A stretch of 60,573 nt of DNA from a virus: the IMG/VR virus record IMGVR_UViG_3300042889_001694, positions 1 through 60,573 of that record, one strand, 5' to 3'. The stretch's first letter is position 1. Every line of letters starts with the position of its first letter. The notes beneath the pieces were generated by a model, which was not told the DNA's origin, ran no database searches, and saw only the letters and a program-made list of their open reading frames with translations. The position numbers and the translations under genes were made by a program. Below, piece after piece: positions 48,808 through 57,389 of the stretch.

Positions 48808-49970
48808 AAAGTCTAAGCCAGGTAACGTCTAAGATTGATGGACAGCCAATGTTCAAATATCTAGACATGGCCAAGGTTTTAGAAGCCAAAGGCCGACATC
48901 TTATACACATGGAGATAGGTGAGCCAGACTTTGACACACCTAAGAATGTTACTTGGGCTGCTGTTCAATCTTTATCCAACGGGGAAACACACTACGGTAG
49001 TAGTTTTGGGTTACAAGAATTTAGAGAGGCTGTGCAGTTTGCCACAGAACGTAGCAGAGGATTTCGTCCTGATCTAGATCAAGTGTTGATTACTCCGGGT
49101 GCCAACATTGCCATCTACTATGCGGTATTCTGTTTGGTTGATCCTGGATGCGAAGTTATTGTGCCAGACCCCGGCTTCAGCACATATTACAGCAACATCA
49201 AAATGTGTGGTGCTGTTCCTGTACGGGTGCCACTTAAAGAAGAAAACGAATTCCGTATGAGTCCGGACGACATTGAAGCGGCTATCACAGACAAGACACG
49301 ACTAATTATTATCAACAGTCCGCAAAATCCCACAGGCAGTGTGCTTACCACCGATGAAGTCAAACGCATTTATGAAATTGCCAAGAAGCATGATATCTAC
49401 ATTTACAGTGATGAGATTTATGCACGTATGAACTACGAACCAATTGGCTTTGCAAGTCCTAGCATTTACGATCATTGCAAGGAACATGTTATCCTTAGCA
49501 ATGGTTTTAGTAAAGCATTTGCCATGACTGGTTGGAGATTGGGCACACTGATTGGACCTGCCAATATTATTGAACGCATAGCAGCCCTGCTACAAACCAC
49601 TGCAAGTTGTGTCAGTACATTTGTTCAACGTGCTGGCATTGAAGCCATTCGCGGCAGTCAAGAAACAGTCACAAACATGATGGCAGAATATCGGGCACGT
49701 AGAGATCTGCTAGTTGACGGGCTCAATCGTGTTAAAGGATTCAAGTGCCTTAAGCCGGGCGGTGCATTTTATGTATTTCCTAACATCACGGCAACAGGAT
49801 TATCAAGTGACCAAGTTGTTGAAAAGTTAATGGATGCTGGAGTAGTGACTTTGCCTGGGCATTGCTTTGGAGAACACGGCGAAGGCTATATTAGATTGTG
49901 TTATGCAACCAGTCGTGAAAACATTCAAGAAGGCCTGAATAGAATTTACAAAGCGTTAGGAACAAAATGA
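48804..49970 (+). CDS. Class I/II aminotransferase, aspartate-type
   Basis: A 388-residue PLP aminotransferase of the aspartate/alanine type. Motifs: HMEIGEPDFDTP, THYGSSFGLQEFREAV, VPDPGFSTYYSN, INSPQNPTGSV, YSDEIYARM and the PLP-lysine NGFSKAFAMTGWRLGTLIGP. It probably transfers an amino group on a keto acid; in this island it may make a sugar-linked amino acid or supply pyruvate for the ThDP enzyme that follows. Overlaps both neighbours by four bases. Confidence 0.85.
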   Translation: MKSLSQVTSKIDGQPMFKYLDMAKVLEAKGRHLIHMEIGEPDFDTPKNVTWAAVQSLSNGETHYGSSFGLQEFREAVQFATERSRGFRPDLDQVLITPGANIAIYYAVFCLVDPGCEVIVPDPGFSTYYSNIKMCGAVPVRVPLKEENEFRMSPDDIEAAITDKTRLIIINSPQNPTGSVLTTDEVKRIYEIAKKHDIYIYSDEIYARMNYEPIGFASPSIYDHCKEHVILSNGFSKAFAMTGWRLGTLIGPANIIERIAALLQTTASCVSTFVQRAGIEAIRGSQETVTNMMAEYRARRDLLVDGLNRVKGFKCLKPGGAFYVFPNITATGLSSDQVVEKLMDAGVVTLPGHCFGEHGEGYIRLCYATSRENIQEGLNRIYKALGTK

Positions 49971-50974
49971 GAGTATGTGACTGGATAGCCGATTACTTAA
50001 AATCAATTGGCGTTGAACGTGTACACGGAATTATGGGTGGGGGAGCCAGCGGTCTTAATGACGGATTTATTAAGCAAGGTATGTCCTATATCTGCTATCA
50101 TAACGAACAGGGCGCAGGGCATTCTGCAATTGGCGAAAGTAAATTTACAGGTAAACTTGCAGTGGTCAATCCTACAACAGGTTGCGCAGGTACCAACTGT
50201 GCAACATCGGTTTTAAATGCATGGCAAGACAGTGTACCTGTTTTGTTTCTGTCAGGCAATGTTAGATTGGCAACCTGTAGCGGATACATTAACAAAAAGA
50301 ACAACATCAATGTTCGTAAGTATGGCATTCAAGAACACCATGTTGTTGACACCTACAAGACCATGACCAAATTGAGTTGCTTTGTTGACAATGTACAAGA
50401 CGTAGCATACACAATACAATATGCAGTACACTTGGCAACAACAGGACGTCCCGGTCCTGTATGGATTGATATTCCAGGTGACATTCAAACAGCGCAGATG
50501 CCTGAGAATTACAGAGAATATGTTGCCACCGACTTGGCCGATACACTGTCAGACTACAACGGTGTAAAACAAGCCATTGCCCGGGCTGAACGACCCGTTG
50601 TGTTGGCAGGATACGGTATTCGTCAAAGCAATACTGTTGACCAGTTTGTTAAATTTATCGAACAATATCAAATTCCATATGTTAGCACCTATGGTGCAAG
50701 AGATTATACTACTGCCAACCATCCTCTAAGTATTGGAGCAGTTGGCATCAAAGGAAGTCGCGCCGGAAACTTTGCCATGCAAAATGCCGATTTACTTATT
50801 GTGTTGGGCAGTAGTTTAGGCGCTAGTGTTATTGGTTATGACCCTAAACAGTTTAGTCCAGACAGTTATAAGATTGTTGTCGACTTTGATATCAACGAGT
50901 TAAAGAAAGACATTGTTGAAGTTGATGAAAAATACAATGTTGATTTAGAAAAGTTTTTTAGGAGTTTGGCATGA
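49967..50974 (+). CDS. ThDP-dependent enzyme, PYR subunit
   Basis: A 335-residue protein covering the first two domains of acetolactate-synthase-type ThDP enzymes. The PYR domain has the catalytic Glu47 in YHNEQGAGHSAIGE and NPTTGCAGTNCATSVLNAWQDS. The middle domain has VVLAGYGIRQSN and ADLLIVLGSSLGASV. It lacks the cofactor-binding PP domain, which is encoded by the next gene with an ATGA overlap. The two would form an alpha-beta enzyme. A split ThDP enzyme in a sugar island recalls YerE-type enzymes that attach a two-carbon branch to 3,6-dideoxy-4-keto sugars; that function is inference. Confidence 0.82.
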   Translation: MRVCDWIADYLKSIGVERVHGIMGGGASGLNDGFIKQGMSYICYHNEQGAGHSAIGESKFTGKLAVVNPTTGCAGTNCATSVLNAWQDSVPVLFLSGNVRLATCSGYINKKNNINVRKYGIQEHHVVDTYKTMTKLSCFVDNVQDVAYTIQYAVHLATTGRPGPVWIDIPGDIQTAQMPENYREYVATDLADTLSDYNGVKQAIARAERPVVLAGYGIRQSNTVDQFVKFIEQYQIPYVSTYGARDYTTANHPLSIGAVGIKGSRAGNFAMQNADLLIVLGSSLGASVIGYDPKQFSPDSYKIVVDFDINELKKDIVEVDEKYNVDLEKFFRSLA

Positions 50975-51714
50975 CAAGACAAGAATGGATTGAAAAATGC
51001 AATCACTGGAGGTCCAAATGGCCGGTAATGCAAGAAGAATATCGTCCAGCTGAAAATGATTTTCAGTTAAACATCTATGCCATACTTGATGCGATCAATC
51101 AGCATAGTTTAGCCGATGACATTTTAATGGGCGATGCTGGCAGCATTAGCTATGCAGGTCCTGTTGCATTAAATGCCAAACACGGACAAAGATTTATTTT
51201 TAGTCCTGCACAAGCAGATATGGGGTGGGCGTTACCTGCAGCCATTGGTGTAAGTATGGCTAGCAATCAACAGGTTATCAGTATCATCGGCGATGGTAGT
51301 TTTATGAGTAACATTCAAGAATTAGCAACAGTTAAACAACACGAGTTGAATATCAAGTTTGTTATTCTCAATAACAACGGTTACCTAAGTATTAAAAATA
51401 CACAGACAAAATACTTTGAAGGAAGGGTGCATGGAACCAGTGCTGAAAGTGGCCTGTGGTTTCCTAGCTTTAAAAATATTGCGGTAGCATTTGGCATGCC
51501 TTGTGTGGATATCAGAACAAAAGAAGATCTGCGTCTTCATTTTCCCAATGCCCTTAAGGAAAAAGGCCCAGTCATTATAGACTGCCAATGTCTTGGCCAG
51601 CAAGAAATATTACCAGCCCAAGCATTAAAAAATGGAAAGCAAGCAGGCTTACACGATCTAACACCATTCCTGCCAGATGAAGTACTAGCACAGGAAATGA
51701 TTGTTAGAATATAA
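50971..51714 (+). CDS. ThDP-dependent enzyme, PP subunit
   Basis: A 247-residue protein covering the C-terminal PP domain of a ThDP enzyme. The diphosphate-magnesium motif is IIGDGSFMSNIQELATV...VILNNNGYLS (GDG 107-109, NNG 135-137). Upstream, ILMGDAGSISYAGP and FSPAQADMGWALPAAIG are typical. It complements the PYR subunit of the preceding gene; ATGA overlap suggests equal synthesis. Together they add up to about 580 residues, the usual length for the fused enzyme. Confidence 0.85.
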   Translation: MTRQEWIEKCNHWRSKWPVMQEEYRPAENDFQLNIYAILDAINQHSLADDILMGDAGSISYAGPVALNAKHGQRFIFSPAQADMGWALPAAIGVSMASNQQVISIIGDGSFMSNIQELATVKQHELNIKFVILNNNGYLSIKNTQTKYFEGRVHGTSAESGLWFPSFKNIAVAFGMPCVDIRTKEDLRLHFPNALKEKGPVIIDCQCLGQQEILPAQALKNGKQAGLHDLTPFLPDEVLAQEMIVRI

Positions 51715-51720
51715 AATATC

Positions 51721-52404
51721 ATGCCAAATTCCTTATACCAAAAGATTCCAGGGCTAGAAAACTCAATTGAATTCAGAGACAATTCGCCCTACGACGAATT
51801 AAAAAATCTGTGGTGGCCTCGGTACGATCAAGGCATGTGGAATTACATGCATCAGTTTCGAATACTCCCAGAATTTTTTGATCAACTAATGACACATGTC
51901 ACTGGCAATGCTATTGTAGTGCAAGCCGGCGGCAACTGTGGACAGTATGTAAGACAGTTCAGTCAACGATTTGATACTGTGTACACATTTGAGCCAGATC
52001 CAATAAATTTTTTATGTTTGACTTTGAATTGCGGTGCCAATGTAATAAAAACACAGGCCTGTGTAGGCAATGAAAGAAAATTTGTAAATCTAGACAGAAG
52101 GCATGATTCTGGCGCTATTCATGTAAGCGGTACGGGTAATATACCCACAGTGATCATTGATGACCTAAATTTGCCAGCCTGTGATTTGATACAATTAGAC
52201 ATTGAAGGCTATGAACTTTTTGCGTTGCAAGGCGCACAACGTACTATTGAAAAATATTATCCTCTACTTATGATAGAATGGTACGAGCCCTGGGCTCAAA
52301 GATACGGCACAAATAAAACCATGCTTGACAATTTTTTAAACAATGTAGGATACAGTAAAATTTTAAGTCACAAATCTGATATCGTTTACAAATATCAACC
52401 ATGA
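51721..52404 (+). CDS. FkbM-family methyltransferase
   Basis: A 227-residue protein of FkbM type: VVQAGGNCGQYVRQF (SAM motif I), VYTFEPDPINFLCL (acidic residue), DLIQLDIEGYELFALQGAQRTIE (the family's Leu-Asp-x-Glu-Gly) and LLMIEWYEPW at the end. FkbM enzymes methylate sugar hydroxyls. It probably decorates the sugar made by this island. Overlaps the next gene by four bases. Confidence 0.85.
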   Translation: MPNSLYQKIPGLENSIEFRDNSPYDELKNLWWPRYDQGMWNYMHQFRILPEFFDQLMTHVTGNAIVVQAGGNCGQYVRQFSQRFDTVYTFEPDPINFLCLTLNCGANVIKTQACVGNERKFVNLDRRHDSGAIHVSGTGNIPTVIIDDLNLPACDLIQLDIEGYELFALQGAQRTIEKYYPLLMIEWYEPWAQRYGTNKTMLDNFLNNVGYSKILSHKSDIVYKYQP

Positions 52405-53333
52405 AAACAGCACTGATTACCGGAGCCAATGGATTCATTGGTCACTACTTAGTAGAAGAATTTTTAAAAGATCACCGTGTGATCTGTGTGGTACGACCTG
52501 GTTCAACCAATATGGAACGTATCAATCACATGCTTGATCGTGTCACGGTAATCGAGCACGACATTAAAAATCCTTGTAAACACTTGCCAGCGGCAGATAT
52601 TATATTACACGCTGGCGCTAATCCCAGTTCAGCCGACAGCTTGAGTGACCCCACTGCATCTGTCATGGACAATGTGTTGGGCACACTGAACTTGTTGGAA
52701 CATGCCCGCCACACCGGAGTTGAAAGATTTGTGTATTACAGCAGTGCCGAAGTATTTGGACCTATACCCATTGGTCAAGACAGTCAGCCCAACGATGCCT
52801 ACAACAGTAATAGTCCCTATGCGGCTGGCAAAGCAGCCGGTGAAGAACTGTGCATGGCCTATGCCAATTCATTCAATGTTCCTGCAAGTATCATACACAT
52901 CAACAATACCTTTGGTCCACGTTGCCAGAGTAATCGGTTACCCGTGATCATTATACGCAAATTACTCAACAACGAAACTTTAGATATACATGTGGGCCCT
53001 GGCAAATTAGTTGGTGGTAGGCGTTGGTTCTATGCTGGAGATGTAGCCAGCCATACAAGATTTATTTTGAACACACAGACTGCTCGGTGTGAAAAATGGA
53101 ACAGTGCCGGCCGGAAGTTTATAAACAATCTAGACTTTGCACAGTTGATTGCACAAGCCATGGGCAAAGAGTTGAAGTATCGCCTGGTGCCGATTGACCG
53201 ACCTGGTCATGATTTATGTTTTTCTGTAGATCCCAGTAAACTGTATGATCTAGGTTGGACAGAGACAATGTCGTTTGAGCAACGATTGTTGCAGACTGTC
53301 AACTGGTATTTAGAAAACCCCAATTGGGTTTGA
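52401..53333 (+). CDS. Extended SDR nucleotide-sugar epimerase/reductase
   Basis: A 310-residue NAD(P)-dependent short-chain dehydrogenase. Motifs: ITGANGFIGHYL, ILHAGANPSSADSL, YYSSAEVFGP, and YAAGKAAGEELCMAY (Tyr-x-x-x-Lys). The C-terminal part WFYAGDVASHTRFIL is typical of sugar epimerases. It could be a C4-reductase finishing a dideoxy or branched sugar, as abequose synthase does. Last gene of the first unit; an AT-rich promoter follows its stop. Confidence 0.82.
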   Translation: MKTALITGANGFIGHYLVEEFLKDHRVICVVRPGSTNMERINHMLDRVTVIEHDIKNPCKHLPAADIILHAGANPSSADSLSDPTASVMDNVLGTLNLLEHARHTGVERFVYYSSAEVFGPIPIGQDSQPNDAYNSNSPYAAGKAAGEELCMAYANSFNVPASIIHINNTFGPRCQSNRLPVIIIRKLLNNETLDIHVGPGKLVGGRRWFYAGDVASHTRFILNTQTARCEKWNSAGRKFINNLDFAQLIAQAMGKELKYRLVPIDRPGHDLCFSVDPSKLYDLGWTETMSFEQRLLQTVNWYLENPNWV

Positions 53334-53358
53334 CTTTTTTAAAATTATATTGTATAAT
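53330..53358 (+). promoter_or_regulatory. Sigma70 promoter within AT-rich inverted repeat
   Basis: TTGACT (53330-53335), 17-base spacer, TATAAT (53353-53358). It overlaps the stop of the previous gene, and spacer plus -10 form an imperfect hairpin (AAATTATA-TTG-TATAATTT), again combining promoter and possible weak terminator. Confidence 0.7.
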
Positions 53359-53383
53359 TTAAAAATACACATCTAAGGAAATT

Positions 53384-54343
53384 ATGACAAAAACAATTAT
53401 TGTAACCGGGGCTTCTGGATTTATTGGTGGACAGACTGCATTGCAGTTGAAATCTGCAGGATATCATGTGGTGGGTATTGACCTTCAACCAGCCACGCCA
53501 GAACTAGCATCTGCATTTGATGAATTTTATCAAGGTAATTTTTCAAGCGATGTTGCATTGAATGTAATTTCCAATTATGACACCAGTGCAATAATTCATT
53601 GTGCCGGCACTAGCTTGGTTGGTCCCAGCATGCGTGACCCTGAACTGTATTATCAAAACAACTTTGTTAGAACAAAAATCTTGCTTGATTATATTATAGC
53701 AAACAAATTACAAAACAAAATTCGAGTGATATTTAGTAGTTCTGCGTCAGTGTATGGCGAGCCAATCATGACTCCCTGCCAAGAAGAAGATCCTCCCATG
53801 CCACTTAGCCCTTACGGTGACAGTAAACTCATGGTTGAGATGATGTTGAAGAGCTATCATCAAGCATATGGTCTAGATTTTGTAACTTTTAGATATTTTA
53901 ATGCATGCGGCGCAGACCGCCTAGGCAGACATGGACAGAGGCCAAATGCCACACATATCATTGCAAGGGTGCTAGAAAGTGCTCGCAACAATGAACCCTT
54001 TGTGCTGTATGGCACATCATATCCCACACCCGATGGCACTTGTATAAGGGACTATGTGCACGTTGAAGATATTGCTAGAGCACACATCTTGGCAATTGAT
54101 CGATCCATTCCAATTGATGCCTATAACCTTGGTAGCAACAATGGATCAAGCAACAGAGATATCATTGCACTGGCACGTGAGATTACCAACAAGGACATAC
54201 AGGTAATTGAAGATCAGCCAAGGTCAGGAGATCCAGCTGAGCTTACTGCAAGTGCAGCCAAATTTAGTTTATTGGCCCAGGACTGGCGTCAACACAGTTT
54301 GCGTGACATGATTACGCATGCCTGGGCTTGGTATAATAAATGA
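53384..54343 (+). CDS. GalE-like nucleotide-sugar 4-epimerase
   Basis: A 319-residue GalE-type enzyme. Motifs: VTGASGFIGGQTALQL, IHCAGTSLVGPSM, FSSSASVYGEP, SPYGDSKLMVEMML (Tyr-x-x-x-Lys), FRYFNACGAD and GTCIRDYVHVEDIARAH. It would interconvert C4 epimers of UDP sugars. AAGGAAATT precedes the ATG. Heads a second unit reaching 57323. Confidence 0.88.
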   Translation: MTKTIIVTGASGFIGGQTALQLKSAGYHVVGIDLQPATPELASAFDEFYQGNFSSDVALNVISNYDTSAIIHCAGTSLVGPSMRDPELYYQNNFVRTKILLDYIIANKLQNKIRVIFSSSASVYGEPIMTPCQEEDPPMPLSPYGDSKLMVEMMLKSYHQAYGLDFVTFRYFNACGADRLGRHGQRPNATHIIARVLESARNNEPFVLYGTSYPTPDGTCIRDYVHVEDIARAHILAIDRSIPIDAYNLGSNNGSSNRDIIALAREITNKDIQVIEDQPRSGDPAELTASAAKFSLLAQDWRQHSLRDMITHAWAWYNK

Positions 54344-54867
54344 CTCAGCTGTACACCGGGCATATAGATCCAATCTGGGATCTTGAAGAAATATCCAAAT
54401 TAGATTATTATTTTGACGGGTCTGGTGAATTTCAAGATCCTGTTGTGGTTGAAGATTGGCGAAATACTTTTGGTCGTGAATTTAAAGTTGGCATGAAAGT
54501 TGACCACAAACGCCGGCAACCAGATTGTCAATCGCAGATACTCGATGTATTACGTCAGCAGGGGTACAGCATACAACACGAAGGTTGTGCCTGGTTTAGA
54601 ATGTTGCCCGGTGACATCATTCCCGAGCACTCAGACTCATACACACAATACTGCAAATTTCACGGGCTAGAGCAACAGGACGTTTCTCGTATCATTGTTT
54701 TTTTACAAGATTGGCAGCCAGGATTCTTGTTTGAAGCCGGCGGCAAAAGCTTTAGTCATTACCAAGCTGGAACATTTGTTTGTTGGCGTGCTGGTACATT
54801 GCACATGGCTGGTAATTTAAGTCGTGTGCCAAGATACACATTGCAAATCACAGGAATTATATCATGA
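54340..54867 (+). CDS. 2OG-Fe(II) oxygenase-like protein
   Basis: A 175-residue protein resembling small phage dioxygenases. Metal ligands: H-x-D in IPEHSDSYTQY (about residue 89) and the distal His in GTLHMAGNLSRVP; RYTLQITG supplies the Arg for 2-oxoglutarate. The strand FLQDWQPGFLFEAGGKSF repeats the pattern of the 7447 protein, so the two are paralogs. Substrate unknown. ATGA overlaps on both sides. Confidence 0.68.
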   Translation: MTQLYTGHIDPIWDLEEISKLDYYFDGSGEFQDPVVVEDWRNTFGREFKVGMKVDHKRRQPDCQSQILDVLRQQGYSIQHEGCAWFRMLPGDIIPEHSDSYTQYCKFHGLEQQDVSRIIVFLQDWQPGFLFEAGGKSFSHYQAGTFVCWRAGTLHMAGNLSRVPRYTLQITGIIS

Positions 54868-55775
54868 AGGCAACATTGCCAAATTTAAAAACTCTACCCT
54901 ATGGTGGTGCCAGTGCAGTTGAAGATCCTGCAATGTTGATTGACGTTGCAACCATGTTAAAAACTGCACCAGTTGACACTTGGTTAACTGATGTTGATAT
55001 TCACAATAGGTTTGTTGATCAATATCGTTCCTGGATAACCAGCAGTAAGTTAAACAACTTGAAAGGTCTTGATTTGTTTCCAGTCATGGCTGCAAGTTTG
55101 GGCACCACAGAATCGTTTGACAAATTTTATCTAAAGAATCGCACACGTCGATTTAGATGTTTTCGCGGAGAGTACATGTACCATGCAGCAAGCTGGAGAA
55201 ACTACTTTCCAGATTGGCGCTGGATTGAGGATGAGCCAATTGCTGAAAACGATGCTGTAGTAATCAGTGTGCCGTTTAGCGACACTGGCGATATTCACTC
55301 TCGCATGACAGAAGTGCTAATCGAATGCACACGTCTTGGTGTGCCGGTTCTTGCAGATGCTGCATTTTACGGCACATGCGGGGGTGTGACATTTGATTTT
55401 GATCATGATTGCATAACTGACATCACTTTCAGTCTGAGCAAAACATTCCCAGTTAGCCATGTGCGTGTGGGCATGCGGCTGACTCGAGAAGACGATGACG
55501 ATAGTTTGCTTGTGCATCACAAAACCAAGTATATAAATCGACTTGGGTGCGGATTAGGTCTAGAATTGATTCGGCGCTGGGGACCTGATCATAACTACAA
55601 AACATGGCGCAAAACACAAGAGTTGTTGTGCACACAGTTGGGCATTACGCCCAGCCCCAGTGTGTTATTTGGCATAGACACAACTGGAAAATACTCCCAA
55701 TACAATCGAGGGGGCACCACAAGTCGGTTGTGCTTGGCTAGATATTTGGCTAATGGAACTTTACCAAATGATTGA
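54864..55775 (+). CDS. PLP-dependent aminotransferase-fold protein
   Basis: A 303-residue protein with a small PLP-enzyme look: an N-terminal helix region, PVLADAAFYGTCGG (Asp that holds the PLP ring) and ITFSLSKTFPVSHVRVGMRL (the Ser-x-Ser-Lys PLP site). It is shorter than typical aminotransferases and lacks the usual N-terminal motifs, so substrate and activity are unclear. It lies between two oxygenase-like genes with overlaps, implying a common pathway. Confidence 0.65.
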   Translation: MKATLPNLKTLPYGGASAVEDPAMLIDVATMLKTAPVDTWLTDVDIHNRFVDQYRSWITSSKLNNLKGLDLFPVMAASLGTTESFDKFYLKNRTRRFRCFRGEYMYHAASWRNYFPDWRWIEDEPIAENDAVVISVPFSDTGDIHSRMTEVLIECTRLGVPVLADAAFYGTCGGVTFDFDHDCITDITFSLSKTFPVSHVRVGMRLTREDDDDSLLVHHKTKYINRLGCGLGLELIRRWGPDHNYKTWRKTQELLCTQLGITPSPSVLFGIDTTGKYSQYNRGGTTSRLCLARYLANGTLPND

Positions 55776-56493
55776 CATTGACTTAATTACCAACAAGTAC
55801 GATCCCAAAGACTACGCCATTGATTACAGTCATGGTGTGCCAGTGCCCTGGCTGTACTTTGATGACTTCTTGCCCAGGGAACTGCTGGAAGCTGTGCAAC
55901 AAGACATAGAAAATATTCCCAAACATCTTTGGAGCAATTTTACTAGAAACGGCAGCAACATGAAGGAGTGTAACAACATGCGTTATTCTCCATTGATCCG
56001 AGATCTAGTGCTGAATCTAAATAGTGGAGAATTCCTGGGGTGGCTTGAAAACATCACTGGCATTAAAAAATTGATACCTGATCCTTTGCTGATTGGCGCT
56101 GGACTAATGCGATGCTACAACGGCGATAGCTTGAAACTGCACACCGACTTTAACTGGAATGAACAGTTGCACCTAAATCGTTCATTGAGTGCGATTCTGT
56201 ACCTTGGCAAAGACTGGGATCCAACCTGGGGAGGTAATCTTGAATTTTGGGATTTTGATCGTACAAAATGCCTGCACCGCATTGAGCCGCGCCCCAATCG
56301 ATTGTTGCTGTGGAACTATGACGAACGACTGGTCCATGGACATCCTAATCCAATCACATGCCCACCTGATGCTAGCCGTGACGGATTAAGACTGTTTTAC
56401 TTTACTAGCAACGCCTCACCACTGAGCCCACCACATCGAAGCCTGTACTGGTTCGACGATGCTGGACCGCACGATCAAAAAGAAAACAAATAA
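55768..56493 (+). CDS. Prolyl 4-hydroxylase-like 2OG-Fe(II) oxygenase
   Basis: A 241-residue protein of the prolyl 4-hydroxylase type: SLKLHTDFNWNEQLHLNRSL (H-x-D with following strand), LSAILYLGKDWDPTWGGNLEFWD (the Gly-Gly-x-Leu strand), LLLWNYDERLVHGHPNPI (distal His) and the Arg in GLRLFYFTSN. This set is well preserved, so an active oxygenase is likely; substrate unknown, possibly a sugar or peptide. I use the ATG at 55768, which overlaps the preceding stop; 55753 is possible. Confidence 0.8.
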   Translation: MIDIDLITNKYDPKDYAIDYSHGVPVPWLYFDDFLPRELLEAVQQDIENIPKHLWSNFTRNGSNMKECNNMRYSPLIRDLVLNLNSGEFLGWLENITGIKKLIPDPLLIGAGLMRCYNGDSLKLHTDFNWNEQLHLNRSLSAILYLGKDWDPTWGGNLEFWDFDRTKCLHRIEPRPNRLLLWNYDERLVHGHPNPITCPPDASRDGLRLFYFTSNASPLSPPHRSLYWFDDAGPHDQKENK

Positions 56494-57323
56494 TGGAAAA
56501 TTATAATACCAGTCAATTTTTACAAGTTCGGTATCCAAACGGCGCAGGTGGAAAATTTTTAATCACTAGTTTATTTCAGTTTGATCAAGTTGCACACTGG
56601 TGTCCAGATGTTCAAAACAAAAAACAAACACGGGATGATTGGTTTTTTAACCATGCATGGCCCATTGACATTAGACAGTGGGCATCTGAAGAGCCCAATC
56701 ATCCCTGGGGCATAGGATTTTACAGTCGTCGCATGATGCGAAACAATGACCTGCCGGTTGATGAATTTAATTTGAGAACCAAACTTGAAGGCAGCGAATA
56801 CTTTCATCAGTGCTGGAATCAAGGCCTGTTGATTGCAGATCACTGGCACAAACGATTTGTTCCAGCATTTTTTAGCAATGCCAAGTGGATAGAAATCTTG
56901 TTAGACAAACCAAGTCTGGAACCATACAAGCACTGTGTTAAGAGCAAATTGTATTTGCATAATCCAGAAAACAATGCTATAATATCAACATTGGATCACC
57001 CTGTGTATGCATGGGATACAAGAACACAAAACAATGCATTGAAATTTAATAATCAGTATGAGTTCAACGAGTTTAAAGACTATGATGATTTTTTCTACAA
57101 CTATTTTCTAAAACAACATTGGGTGGCACCGTTTTTAAATGTTGAACCAGATCCAAGTTGTATACTAAGCATCACGTTTGCTGATCTTGTCAAGACTGAT
57201 TCCTATGTGGCTGGTATGGAAAAATTAAGCAATTACTTTGGACAGCCAATTGACAAGGATCTGCTGAGAAAAATGCACAGTTTCTGGATAGCCAAAAGCA
57301 ATCTAGGTGATCTAGTAGCATAA
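56493..57323 (+). CDS. Sulfotransferase-like protein (weak)
   Basis: A 276-residue protein whose start FLQVRYPNGAGGKFLITSL is like the P-loop of the sulfotransferase-like group. There is no clear 3'-phosphate motif; AKWIEILLDKPSL is the closest strand. Aromatic and acidic. It starts on the last base of the previous stop (TAATG). Last gene of the sugar island. Confidence 0.55.
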   Translation: MENYNTSQFLQVRYPNGAGGKFLITSLFQFDQVAHWCPDVQNKKQTRDDWFFNHAWPIDIRQWASEEPNHPWGIGFYSRRMMRNNDLPVDEFNLRTKLEGSEYFHQCWNQGLLIADHWHKRFVPAFFSNAKWIEILLDKPSLEPYKHCVKSKLYLHNPENNAIISTLDHPVYAWDTRTQNNALKFNNQYEFNEFKDYDDFFYNYFLKQHWVAPFLNVEPDPSCILSITFADLVKTDSYVAGMEKLSNYFGQPIDKDLLRKMHSFWIAKSNLGDLVA

Positions 57324-57326
57324 ATA
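57319..57326 (+). promoter_or_regulatory. Late promoter motif CATAAATA
   Basis: CATAAATA (seven of eight) overlaps the stop of the previous gene, with a predicted transcription start inside the hairpin at 57330-57349, about 60 bases before folE. Confidence 0.42.
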
Positions 57327-57329
57327 CAT

Positions 57330-57349
57330 TTGTCACACAAAGGTGACAA
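57330..57349. terminator. Hairpin between sugar island and folE
   Basis: TTGTCAC and GTGACAA form a seven-bp stem with a six-base loop, followed by CTTTTC. It could be a weak terminator for the sugar island or a leader structure of folE. Confidence 0.4.
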
Positions 57350-57389
57350 CTTTTCAAAACTAACATCCGCTTAAGGAAGGATATCAAAA

